From positions 9,074,410-9,138,409 of the forward strand of contig CM031870.1 in NCBI GenBank assembly GCA_018697195.1: DNA of 64,000 nucleotides. Reading direction: 5' to 3'. The notes under the pieces were generated by a model. That model was given only the letters and a program-made list of their open reading frames with translations. It did no database searches and was not told the DNA's origin. This document shows, one piece after another, positions 13,540-24,155 of the stretch. Position 1 is the stretch's first letter, and every line of letters begins with the position of its first letter. The position numbers and the translations under genes were made by a program. This stretch comes from Certhia americana (taxonomy: Eukaryota > Chordata > Aves > Passeriformes > Certhiidae).

Positions 13540-14358
13540 TCTCTATTCTTTTGCGTTACTCACCAGGTGCAGCCTGGTACCTGAGCAAAGACAACTCCAT
13601 GGATGGGATTGTCTTTGCTGGAGGCAGAATTAACTTAAACAGTTTTTCCTAGCATACCTCTCATATGTACTACTGGAACTTTGTACATTTGTACTGGAAC
13701 AACAAGAATCTGTTGTTCTTAAGGGCACAGATTGGGTAGGGCCTGCTCAGTTACTGGAACCTCAGGTATTCACTAACCATGTGACCTTTGCTAAATTAAT
13801 TTCCTAGGTCTTTAAAATTTTCCTACTTAAGGTTTTTAAGGTGGTTTGAAGCAGACTGTTGCACTGTTTAACTTTCTTAGCCACTGGTGCATGATAAGGA
13901 ATATGGTACACCTATTCAATGCCATGTTCTCTAGCCCAGGTGTTGATAAGGGTATTCTTGAATTGATAAGGTATTCTTGAAATGAGTCTTGTTGTTTGAC
14001 TCAGTTTTTTCAGGGGTACCATGCTTTCACAGGACTTGTTTTTAAGGCCCAGGATTGCATTCTGAGCAGTAGCATGAGGCACAGGGTAGGTTTCTAACTA
14101 TCTAGTGGTGGCTTCTACCACTGTGAGCACGTAGTTCTTGTCTTAGCAGGTTTGAGGCAGTGTGATGTAATCAATCTGCCAGGCCTCCCCATACTTGTAC
14201 CCCCCCCATACCAGAGGGGCTTCAGCCTCTTGGCCTCTTTGATGGCAGCACACGTCTCACAGTCATGGATAATCTGAGGAATACTGTCCATGGTTAGGTC
14301 TCATGTTCACTTACAGGTGGCATCTCTACCCTGATGGCCTGAGGCATCATGAGCCTAT
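13540..14358 (-). pseudogene. ERVL-type pol, integrase remnant
   Basis: The Cys pair of the N-terminal zinc-binding region survives as IHDCETCAAIK (Cys codons at 14,259-14,261 and 14,250-14,252). A run of eight C at 14,200-14,207 lies in the following segment and probably shifted the frame. The catalytic core begins with WQIDYI, where the first Asp (14,170-14,172) is kept. The second core Asp position reads Asn (SNNKTHF, codon 13,994-13,996). The final Glu position reads Lys (codon 13,867-13,869). A 20/19-bp tandem duplication at 13,943-13,981 adds another break, and in-frame stops are scattered throughout. The C-terminal PGCTW-type segment is visible near 13,560-13,640. The assignment to integrase is firm; the inferred lost residues rest on the general DDE integrase pattern. 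Confidence 0.75.
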
Positions 14359-14359
14359 T

Positions 14360-14880
14360 AAGCTAGGAAGAACTCTCCCTTGTAATGCCAATCTAAGTCT
14401 ATCTTTGATATCTCTATCTTTGCAGCCTGACCTACTTGCTTGTTGTTTTGGTGCTCTTTATTAGCTTTACTTCTGGGGACATGGCCATCTACATGGCAGA
14501 CTTCTACAGGTAGCTTCTCTACCTGAGTGGCAAAGGTCTTTCTACTCATTAGCAGCTCAGATTGGTTTTCTTTAATGCTGCTTGTTAGCCTTTTTTTGCT
14601 TTTCCATCTCACTCTACAGAGCATTGGCTACTATTTATGAATTAGTGTAGTGGTAGAGTTTTGGCCACTTCTCTTAGCAATGTCTAGGGCCAACCAAACA
14701 GCTTTGAGTTCAGCAAGTTGACTTGATTTACTTTCTTTCTCAGTAGCTTTTGTGTCCTGTTGTGTGGGGCTTCATATGGCTGCTTTTTACTTCTGGTTTA
14801 TTCTTACAATGTGACAGGAACTGTCAGTGTAAAGAGCGTAGCGTGGATTTTTTTGCTGGTAATAGGTTGTATGGTGGAGA
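14360..14880 (-). pseudogene. ERVL-type pol, RNase H remnant
   Basis: On the minus strand the first RNase H acidic motif survives as YTDSS (Asp codon at 14,823-14,825). The second survives as QLAELKAVWLALDIAK (Glu codon at 14,709-14,711). At the third acidic position the sequence reads YTNS with Asn (codon 14,641-14,643), followed at once by a stop (14,635-14,637). Thus one catalytic acid is replaced and the chain is cut. Beyond the stop, the open stretch 14,358-14,624 carries the C-terminal part, including CHVDGHVPRSKANKEHQNN, which leads into the integrase linker. Frame changes are also present upstream. The enzyme is dead by these changes alone. Confidence 0.72.
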
Positions 14881-14889
14881 TTTTTTAGC

Positions 14890-15327
14890 TCATGTTACAT
14901 GGTTTTGGTTTTTTTCATCAGTGAGACCAAATTTTTCACCCTCAGGCCAGTTTGTAATTATCTCTAAAATCCCAGGGTGATTTGGGTTTCCAATATGGAT
15001 GCACTGTGTGATGAGAGTGATCCATTTGCTCCATGTGGCATCAGTGGCGTGGTGGGTAGAGGGAACCTTTCCTTTGAACATCCACCCCAGCACTGGTAGT
15101 CGGGGTGCCAGGAATTGTGCTTTTGTCCCAGTCACCTCTGAGGCAGCTTGAACTCTTTCATAGGCTGCCAAGATTTCCTTCTTTGTGGGAGTGTAGTTGG
15201 CTTCAGATTTTTTATAACTTTGGCTCCAGAATCCCAGCGGTCGGCCTCGAGTCTCTCCAGGCACCTTCTGCCAAAGGCTCCAGGACAGACCATTGTTCTT
15301 GGCTGCAGAGTAGAGCACAGTCCTCAC
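14890..15327 (-). pseudogene. ERVL-type pol, RT connection segment (longest intact frame)
   Basis: This 145-codon open frame is the least damaged part of the pol remnant. It contains LGFWSQSYKK followed by NYTPTKKEILAAYERV, the pattern typical of the RT connection (tether) domain that precedes RNase H in this class of retroelement. The next ~60 residues (PRLPVLGWMF, then WSKWITLITQ) continue the same domain. Upstream on the same strand, about 15,330-15,545, traces of the RT thumb are visible but in shifted frames. The first Met is internal to the ancestral polyprotein, not a true start. Downstream the frame runs into stops before RNase H. Certain as a retroviral fragment, less so for the exact subfamily. 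Confidence 0.8.
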
Positions 15328-15545
15328 CTCTGGTCCTGTCCTGATTGGGTCAAGGGCTATTGCATGAACAATCTCCTGTTTGATCTGAGAGAAGGCTTCT
15401 TGCTGTTCAGGCCTCAGTGGAAATCATTCTTCTTGTGGGTAACCAGGTAGAGAGGGCTCACAATCTGGCTGTATTCTGGAATGTGCATTCTTCAAAAACT
15501 TATGGCACCTAGAAAAGCTGTCTGTTTTGAAGGAGAAAGAGCAAG

Positions 15546-15878
15546 GGCTTTTTTTCCTCTGTATTCTTAGATACTGAATCACATTCTACTGCAAGGCAGA
15601 AATTGTTCATGTGCAGATGCTTGGCTTCCTTGAAAATACTAAGTTTTCTTGGTAGCTTATTTATTCACCATATTAATATTAATCAACTAGGGGTTACTAT
15701 TTTTGAAATTGAACTAACTCTGAGGCTAATAACAGAAGTATTGCTATTGATGTTAGATGTTTTCAAGTAACTAAGTTCAATAATTTAATAAATTATTTTT
15801 TACTCAGTTATTTGTGAAATTCACATATTTAGTTGCTTATTCTGACTTCCTCTGATTCTTCAATCTAGAATATTTAAA
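15546..15878. other. Short AT-rich gap, nothing recognised
   Basis: This is the interval between the last recognisable pol homology and the inverted repeat. It would hold more of the reverse transcriptase if the provirus continued, but I can see no such similarity. Confidence 0.4.
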
Positions 15879-16557
15879 CTTAGACAACAGACCAGACAGT
15901 GACATGTACATATAAATTCAGGTGTGGGATATGGACTTCAGAAAATAGGACACTAAAATTACAGGTCTCTTGATACAGAAGACAGTTCCACTATTAAGCA
16001 ACTGGTGCTAAGAGCAGTTCTAAGATTCAGAATGTGAGCAGTCTGGGAAGATGGTCTATAAGGTGTACATTTCAGTTTAGGTCTTCTGTGAAATTAAAAG
16101 CTTCTTGCAGTGTAATGAAATTTCTCCAAAGGGTGTAGTATTTAACAGCAGCAGCAATTTGTGTTTTGACAATCAGAAGATATCCGTTTTGTCAGTCTAT
16201 ATTGTGATAATTAGCAGGTAACACATCTTAGGAGAAACTATTGTACCTTGACTGTGACATGAGGAAAGCAGAATATTAATGGATCATTATGTGAATTTAT
16301 GCAGGCCTGTATCATAAATGTGAGAATGCAGGAAGAAGGAGAAATGTCCCATATTAGCTGACTGGCTGCCTACAGGAGCATCACGCTGCTTAAAGAAGCA
16401 ACTGTCTTTCAACTTTTCACCAACAACTCAACTGAGAATTAGCACCAGTTGCTTAATAGTGGAACTGTCTCCTGTAATTTTAGTGTCCTATTTTATGAAG
16501 GCTATATCCCATGCCTGAATTTATGTGTACATGTCACTGTCTGGTCTGTTGTCTAAG
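15879..16557. repeat. Long inverted repeat, two ~118-132 bp arms with a 429-bp spacer
   Basis: The arm at 15,879-16,010 is the reverse complement of 16,440-16,557. Aligned by eye, 112 of 118 bases match (~95%). The left arm also carries a 14-base insertion near 15,966-15,979. Both arms begin CTTAGACAACAGACCAG at the outer edge and end ACTGGTGCTA at the inner edge. A transcript through it could fold into a ~118-bp hairpin with a 429-base loop. I see no flanking target-site duplication and no transposase, so a DNA transposon with long terminal inverted repeats is not supported. An inverted duplication of an unrecognised repeat is the simpler reading. It lies ~330 bp beyond the recognisable end of the ERVL pol remnant. 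Confidence 0.85.
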
Positions 16558-16807
16558 ATGAATAGATCACGTGGCAAGCACAGAAAACAGACAGATTGCA
16601 TTCATCTTCTGAGGTTTAAGAATATTTTGCTTAGTTTGTGCTGGAAGGAGCTAATAAAACAAAGATAAAATGGATGAGAATATTGTTTGATAACATTTGT
16701 CTTATATTTGGTCTGACAGATTTAATGTTTAGGGTAGGATGAAGCTCATATATCATAAAAGATCACTTATTTAGCACTTTTGGACTAATTTTCCCACCTA
16801 AAGAAGA

Positions 16808-16830
16808 TTTTTTTTTTTTTTTTTTTTTTT
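16808..16830. repeat. T23 homopolymer run
   Basis: An unbroken run of 23 T. It could be the poly-A tail of a minus-strand retroposon. The sequence just after it (16,845-16,900) has a vague likeness to the 3' end of a very old CR1, but not enough to call. Confidence 0.8.
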
Positions 16831-16945
16831 ACTTTTTAAATCTGATTCTATTAGATTAGGTTGGATCTCACACATCATTGCAAAGGTAATCTACAAAGGC
16901 ACTTCAATGACCTGGTCATTTAAAACAATAGGACAACAGGTTTGT

Positions 16946-17025
16946 GAGGTTTTTGTTTGGGTTTTTTTGGTGGTTTTTTTTGTTTGGGGTTTTTTTTGTT
17001 TTGTATTGTTTTGTTTTGTTTTGGA
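16946..17025 (+). repeat. G/T-rich low-complexity island
   Basis: Runs of T broken by GG, GGG and GGGG, ending in a (GTTTT) pattern. It is strongly strand-asymmetric, with almost no A or C on the plus strand. Similar islands occur at 34,311-34,362 and 39,129-39,192. Confidence 0.7.
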
Positions 17026-17331
17026 TGCATATTGGGAGTAGACCCTGATTCTGAAACTCCTCATTTCAGAATGTGAAGTAGTGAATTCTTTTTATTTGGA
17101 AGTGGAGAAGTTGTTCTGAAATAATGGCTCCGAGATAGTGTACCAGCAGAACTGCACAGGAATTCATCCCAACTACCTCTGGTGTTTATCTCTGCTCAGA
17201 TAATGCACCTAGACTACTCTTACATCATGTATTCCAGTTGTGATTAGAATTACATAGAGTTCCTTCTGAATTTTAAAAGTAATACAGTATGAATTAAGAA
17301 TCCTCACAAATTATTATGAAACAGACATATA

Positions 17332-17385
17332 TCTTGCAATATATAAATTGCAAGAAATAAACAGCACCTTTGATGCAAAGGTGCT
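17332..17385. other. Two adjacent perfect short hairpins
   Basis: The first hairpin is TCTTGCAAT (17,332-17,340), six unpaired bases, then its exact complement ATTGCAAGA (17,347-17,355). Seven bases later comes AGCACCTTTG (17,363-17,372), a three-base loop, and its exact complement CAAAGGTGCT (17,376-17,385). Both stems are fully paired on the base sequence. They are much shorter than a microRNA precursor. There is no run of T after them that would mark an RNA polymerase III terminator. Function unknown. Confidence 0.6.
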
Positions 17386-20150
17386 ATTTAGTTGTACTTG
17401 TAGCCTTACTTACCTTTTACAACCCCAAATATACTTTGATCTTCTACATATTGAAATTGTTTCAATAAGACATGTGTTAGTTAGGCATTGCTAAACATAT
17501 ATTATGTTCTTGAGTAATAATTCTGTCTTTGTTACTGCAGTAAAGAGCTCCAGGACACAAGAATGGGGTAGTAAAGAGAGGATCTTCCCAAATCCATGCA
17601 ACCCAAGTGCTGTCAGAATCATTCTTTAAGTATGTGCTGCTTCAGCATGTGGTTTTTAATCATTAAAAAGTTCAGTCTTTTGTAAAGTGAAGATCAGGAC
17701 TTTAATGAGATTTTTTGTGAATGTATTACTTTCTTGTTATAATACTTGGAATGCTTTGTTATAATCCTGTGTGCCCTAAACTAGGACATCCTAGTAAAGC
17801 AGCAAATGGAATGTAAAGATGAATGGAACTGAAAGAACATAGTCCTCCTCTATGGAAAAAAAAATACTACAGAGCTGAATGGTAAATTCTTTACAGAGGA
17901 GTATAAACTGAGAAGAGTATTAGAAAAAATGCCTACAGAGCATGACTAGAGTTTAGCTCTTAGTGAAGTAACAAATTTTAAAAATGTAATAAACCATTAA
18001 GTGATTTTTGATAATATGGGAAGTACATTATCTGTACTCCTATAAATGAAATATCTATTTCTACTTAATCTTTAGATTTACTGCCATATAGATTGTTAGC
18101 CAAGGTCTAAATGTAAGTGATTAAAATAATGAGCAAACATTTCAGAATGCAGGTAATGTATTATACCTGGTTCTGCCTCAGGGAAACAAATGATCATTTG
18201 AGGAGCAAGACCTAACCAGTACCTATATAGTTATATATAGCTATATATACACACTTATGGTTTTCTCCAGTAGATGGAAACACCCCTTTTCTATAAAACC
18301 CACATTTTAATGTTTGTAGGGTGACTTAACAGCTTAACACCCCCTAAAGATGGTGTCTGGTTTTGTACGTAAATCCAGATTCAGAGTAGAATCTCTCAAA
18401 ACTCAGCAAATTCTTCTTTGAGTCCTACCTACCTTAGATGCTTATCGTGTGAGAGGATGAATAACTCTGACAGTTCCATTACTCTTCACTCATAAACAGT
18501 CCTCTTCATCATGATCCCTAGATTTTAGACAGCCAAATTAAGGAGGGATTAATTATTCTTAAAGTCACTATGTTCCTTAGAGATTAAAATATGAAAACTC
18601 AGCACATTAATTTTTTTACACACAAGATCAGAAGAAATCTTGAAAAAAAAGAGTATTCTAATATTGTCTCATTGCTGCTGCCTATTCTGACGCCACTTTA
18701 TAAACTGCACAAATCTGCTCCTGCAACCTACAGATATGCTAAATGACAAAATAAAATTGAGCATGAATATAGAAAACATAATGCATTTACCATGTGGAAA
18801 TAATTTCCACCTATAAACACATCCTAAATTGAATTAGTTAAGGCAAATATCACATAAAACATAAATCACCTAGACATTTAACTCAGACGAAGTAACATGA
18901 TCAAAGATAAGGTCTAAATGACAAAACAGTCAGTAATTGTCTCTGTAAAATTACTTGCAGTAAGATTTTGATGTCATTATTATTAAATTGGTAAAACTTT
19001 CTACAGTATAAATGTAGACACTAAACACTGTGTTGTAAAAATCCCTGTGGTACAAGTCATAAAAAACCCAGCAGAAACAGGTATCTCTATTACCTGACAT
19101 CCATCTCTACAAGGCTTTGAAATCATAAACTGATCTGCACAACCATAAGTTCAGTATGCCTTTAAATGAGAAGGTTTGTTAGACCATTTTGCTTCTAATG
19201 AAATACAGCAAAATGTTCTTTTGACAGAACATTTTATTCTGAGCGCCTATTTCTATATTTCACCCTAAAAATCACTTTTATAAATTACAAGTGTCATATA
19301 GATCAGTGTGAATTAAAATAGGCTGTTTTGCTTTTCAAATCAACTGGAAACCCAGACCAAATTCCCTTTAATACGTTCAGTGTGCCTAAGCTGATTTTGG
19401 TTTTATTTCAACGCAGGAAATAGTACTGGTGACAGGCAATAACATGAAACCCGAGAGATTTTGGCCATGATTCTTGCAGAATCTGGAGAATTAGTAAATC
19501 TGAAGTATGTGAAACCAGTACAAAAGTGAAGGAATTATCCACATTTACCTTTTCATGCCTAATTATTTACCAAAGTGAAACCTTTTTGCTATATTCATAA
19601 AACTAAAATCCCAATTCATACAACTGTGCTGAACAGGAAGAGTCCTTCTCCCATTAAATGCAGAGTGATTTAACATTGGAGACTGTAAATGCTGGTTAAT
19701 AAAAATGGCTATAGTGTCTGTCCCAGAGTAAGATCTTTCTGGAACACAGCTGGATTAACACACAGAATAAATAAGGATGATGACCTTCTAGATATTACTA
19801 CTGGCAATTTCTTTGTACTCATTCCTCTGGAACACTCCTATTGGTTTAGGAGGAGTACACAACAAATTAATCATAAATCCTTAACACTTAATTCCACATT
19901 TAAACAGGGTCCTTTGCTGCAGTGGGAGTTGCCACTGTAATGAGAACTTGTGTTTATGAGGGCAGTGTCCCATGTCTGTGTATCTGCACATCTCTTCACA
20001 CCATTGCCTGGGCTGGGCTGTGACCTCAGGCAAAAATGAGATTGCTTGACTTTCTTATAAAAAAACATGTTGCCTGATAACTGGAAAATTATTTTTGCAT
20101 TGTTCCACTAGTTTACTAGGACCAAGTAAAGAGCTGTTGTGATGTAATCC

Positions 20151-20207
20151 CAGCGACACATGTCAGGTCCTTGCTTTCAGCGACACATGTCAGGTCCTTG
20201 CTTTCAG
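20151..20207. repeat. Perfect 27-bp tandem duplication (2.1 copies)
   Basis: The 27-base unit at 20,151-20,177 is repeated without change at 20,178-20,204, followed by the first three bases of a third copy. Perfect identity suggests a recent event. It would be a likely length polymorphism. Confidence 0.9.
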
Positions 20208-22014
20208 CTGCAGAAAACTGCCAAATGAGTAGAATAATCCAGAAATCATCTAGGAAAACTGCATTTTGTCTGTAAAACTTACATACAGAAGTATTGCTTG
20301 TAGGTGTTACTTCACACTTTGCACAACAAATAATTGTTGTAATTATACAAATACATATTTTCACTCTATATTTACACTCTTCATACGCTCCCATTATTAA
20401 TGTAACCCTTACTCCCTATTGAAGAATGGATTTTTACCTGTAGCATAAGGTTCATCCATAAGCAACTGCTTGACTAGAATGAATAATGTAGAAAGCACGT
20501 CTACAGTGCAGCCACCTTAAACAATGCCCTGCATTAATCACTAGTGGTTAGTGACAGAAAGCAATGTGGTTATAGTTTGCTGTAAGGTCTCTTAATTCTT
20601 AAATTGAAGTTTTCTGGCAAAATCTTCACTAGCTTGAATTAATTGTGATAACCACTTATTCAGCAAAACAGAGATGTACACATACACAATTCCATTAGAT
20701 TTCCTCAAGTCTTTATCAGCATGGACAAATTGCAATAGAAAATCTTTTAAGGATTTCCTGGAAAAGGCAAACTCAGTTGTTAACCTAAGAGTCTGTCCTA
20801 AAATGCAACAGCTTAATTAAGAAAAAAGAGAAGCCTTCATGGTGCTCGTTGTACTTGACTTGACTGCAGACAATCCTGTTAATCCTATAATGTCATAAAT
20901 ACTGTAGGAAAGACATGCTAATAAAAAAGACAGCATTGACACCATTTATCATGTGTGGGAGTATATAAATACTGCAGAAATCTCTCTCAGTGTTACTAGA
21001 AAATCAGTTTTACAACAATTTTCTGAGAGAATTGACTACAATTTCACTGCAAAAAATATTTGTAGTCTGAAAATAAAAGTCTTTTTAAATAACCACATGA
21101 CTTTATTTATCACTGTTATATCTATGTCAGCTTTTAATGAAAGACTTACTTATGGATATGTTAGTGTTCCTGCTATCCGTTCTGTTTGTGGGAAAGTTTG
21201 ATCTAGTAATGAAATCTGCTCCATTTGAAAAATGCATTCCAGCCTAATGTCAGAGCTTTGTAAACCTGGATTTGTTCAATATTTAAAATGGCTTATAGTT
21301 GCGAAAAATGGGTATCTCCTAATTAAAACACATTACAAGGAGATTTTTCAAATCAACTACTGCTGACAAAAATGCCCAAGTTACTTATATTTAGAAATTA
21401 TGTAGCAAATAGCTGTTCTCTGATACAAGCTTGCTGCAGAGCACTCTGTATGGAACCCCACTCTGTGGAATTTAAGGGCACCGGTGGAATTAACAGAGTC
21501 CATACACCACATTCCTAAAACGTTGATAAAGACTAAGTTTCAGTTAATTATATCAGATTTTTAAAGGTTGTCAAAATAAATACTACAAGGTAAAACTCAG
21601 AAAAATGCATCATTGTTTTTACAAAAATCTCTATTTTCCAGAGATTTTTCTCTATTTGTAAAATTGAGTTGTTCAGCCCATTTCCTATTATGAAGAAATC
21701 CTTTATAATTCTGAGTTATAGATAGTGGCAGTACTCATAAAGAAGCAGACAATAAGTATAGTGGTGGCTTTGGCTCCAAAATCTAAATCCTAAACCTGTA
21801 TAACATTGTAGAAGGAGTTTTTATTTATGATATATAAATGTGCTATTCTTCCCAGTGCAAACTATGCTTTTGCAAGAAGCCCTGTAATCTTCATCAAATA
21901 TAATTCACTGATGGAACTTGTCACAGTTTCAATTTGAAACCAGATAGAAACATTAATTTTGTATAGTGGTTTAGGCTTGTCAATTTGAGATTTCCCAACC
22001 AATGCACCAATAAA

Positions 22015-23614
22015 TGTCATGGTTACATTTTTTGCTGTGAGGATTAGGAGAAAAGCAAAGCATGTTTAAACTTGAAAGGGTATAAAGAAAACTTTATTAA
22101 CAGAATTAAAAGGAATATAATGAGAAAATCAGAATAAAACCTTCAGAACACCTTTTTACTCCCTCCCCACACTTTTTTCTTTTCTATTGACAATGTAAAG
22201 AAACAAAACTTGGGACTTGTAGACAGTTTACTACCTCTAAAATAGTTTCATTCAGTTCACTTAGGGAGAAGAGTTTCTTTTGCTATACTATGGGGACTTC
22301 TCTACAAGAAAACAGTTTTTCTTGTGGCTTTAATGTCACAGTGAATCAGACACCCACGACATAGAAAAAAAATCTGTTTGCAGTGTGAAAATCCTTCCCA
22401 TCTTTGCAGTTTTCTTACAGCTGCTTTCATGGGCCATTTCAATTTATTGGGGTGCTATTTTAAGGATGAGCTGTTCTAGCATAAAGTAAAAGTTCTCTTT
22501 GTCTATCTCTGAGACCAGCGGTTTTTTACTACTATCTCTAGGACAAGGTTTCTCATTGAATCCACAGTAATATCTATTTGTTTCAACTACTGGTGCCTCA
22601 ACTCACAGCTGTGCTAGAATGCTACATCCCCACAATGCTTCTATGAGTCACAAGGAGAAAAACCTAAAGTCTGAAATACCAAATATATTTTCACCATGGC
22701 TTTACAAAAGGATTTTGGCTAAGCTCAAAGCATCTCTTCAATCCCCTCCACCTAGAATTAACTCTTTCTTTACTGACCTCAGAGTCCCATTTTATTGTTT
22801 CTATGTGTCCACCTTTTTTTTTCCTTTTTCTAATTCAGGAGAGAAATTGTGCTCGTAGAGTCATTTGTTCTCTTTACCATTAATTGAAACAGTTTTCATA
22901 AAGTCTTGTAGTACTGAAAGGTTAATCTGGTCCAAACTCTGCATTGGGAACATGGCTCACCGTGCCTCTCTGTTGGCCACGTGGTCTCTGCTGGCACCAT
23001 GTGAGCCATGTGAGCCATGTCAGCCTGACTCTGCTGGGGTGCTGAAAACAGGAAAAGCTGCTGCTGACATCTTTCTGTCTGTAGTAAAGTTGGCTTAAAG
23101 CAGCTGAGCAAATAAAGTTCATTGTGAGCCATGCCGAGGTGGCCGTGAGGGACTGCTCTGGCCAGCCTGATCCCGGCCACATGGCTGCTCCTGGTCTGTA
23201 ATGGTGGTGGCTGCAGAGCTGCTCCTGGCCCCCGGGCCACTCTCTCCTAAGCTGCCCTCGTTGCTAGCAAAGTCTCTGTCTGGCATAGTCTGGCAGGCTC
23301 TGCTAGGAAAGAGCTTGAACCCGCTGGCAAGGAGCCCCAGCTGCCCGCTGGGACAGGGCCCGGCAGGCTCCCTGGTGAGGAGGTTGGCAGCCTGCTCACC
23401 ACCCCTCCAGCAGCAGAAAATCTCAGCCATGTGGACAGAGCTGGGACTAGTCTGGACCCAGCCTGCCACCTCCTCCAAGGCCGGAAGTCAAGAGAGCTAT
23501 TCCTGGGTTTTTTTTGTCCTGTAATGCGTATTTACGAAGGTGTATCCACCCTTTTCATTGGCCCAGTCAGGCATCAATATTACAAAATTGTCAAATTAGA
23601 GCCAAACTAGGACA
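22015..23614 (-). mobile_element. Solo LTR, family 1, copy A (ERVL-like)
   Basis: The interval starts TGTCATGGTT and ends AAACTAGGACA, giving the TG...CA inverted ends of an LTR. It aligns along most of its length with 49,573-50,964, notably over 22,080-22,310 (including a shared ACAAAACTTGGGA segment) and over the last ~130 bases. The plus-strand TTTATT at 22,093-22,098 is AATAAA on the minus strand and lies near the left end, so the LTR is in minus orientation with its U3 at the high-coordinate end. The U3-side region (22,870-23,480) is GC-rich and carries a 9-bp unit repeated three times (22,997-23,023). The 5-base flanks (ATAAA and GAACT) do not match. No internal retroviral genes adjoin it. 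The family name is not assigned. Confidence 0.78.
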
Positions 23615-24155
23615 GAACTCCACAGAGGAACAAGACTGCCCGGATACAATGCTGTGTAGAACTGAGAACGTTTTATTCTTTTTACTTAACAGAAAATAAA
23701 AGTATATTTTACTATTGTTTTACAATGCTTATGGGAAAATCAAAGTAGCTAAATTTTGTCACTGTCCTCATATTTCTTATTCTTTTCTTATGTGTAAAGT
23801 ATTCTATTCTGTTATTTAAAGTTGCATTGAAAAGTGAGGTAATTCACTTGTCTGTACAAGTGTCAGTGTTATGTATATTCTGTATATTTATATATTCACA
23901 ATGAATATAACTTCAGAATGAAATAATTTTCCCAATACAAACTGTACAGATTTTTGAAAGACTATATAATCTTCACAAACCTTTTAGGGCCCACTTTTGT
24001 CTGGGACCTTCTTGCACATACACTGATTATACAAATAGAAGCTATTAAATAAAACATGTCTAGCCAATAGTACCAAAGATATAATTTGTAGTAGTAATGG
24101 AATTTGCTGTATGTACTGCTATGGAATATATTTTTCATTGTAAGACTTTTGTATT

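Larger units (their letters stand above)
13540..15545 (-). mobile_element. Degenerate ERVL-type endogenous retrovirus, pol remnant
   Basis: Read on the minus strand, this interval carries in order the end of a reverse transcriptase (thumb and connection), an RNase H domain and an integrase with its C-terminal region. That order is normal for retroviral pol. The wording of the connection segment and of the integrase fits class III (ERVL-like) elements of birds; this is family recognition from memory, without a search. The reading frame is broken by many stops and frame changes. No gag, polymerase palm or env is recognisable, and no flanking LTR pair is evident, so this is an internal fragment of an old insertion. 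It cannot encode a working enzyme. Its limits are approximate, set where recognisable homology fades. Confidence 0.8.
16558..22014. other. AT-rich non-coding DNA with simple repeats, no gene recognised
   Basis: About 5.5 kb without a recognisable gene. It holds a run of 23 T (16,808-16,830), a G/T-biased low-complexity island (16,946-17,025), the paired hairpins at 17,332-17,385, a TA-rich stretch near 18,222-18,250 and the 27-bp tandem duplication at 20,151-20,207. Short open frames (for example 19,689-19,940 plus, 20,116-20,394 minus) look like chance. Confidence 0.45.

Noticed and set aside
15879..16557. DNA transposon with long terminal inverted repeats
   Set aside because: No target-site duplication at the edges and no transposase or known terminal motif; kept as an unexplained inverted repeat.
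16845..16900. Possible very old CR1 3' end next to the T23 run
   Set aside because: Only a loose likeness around GATTAGGTTGGATCTC; too weak to separate from chance without a search.
23119..23524. Open frames of 107-119 codons on both strands
   Set aside because: They lie in the GC-rich U3 side of solo LTR copy A.
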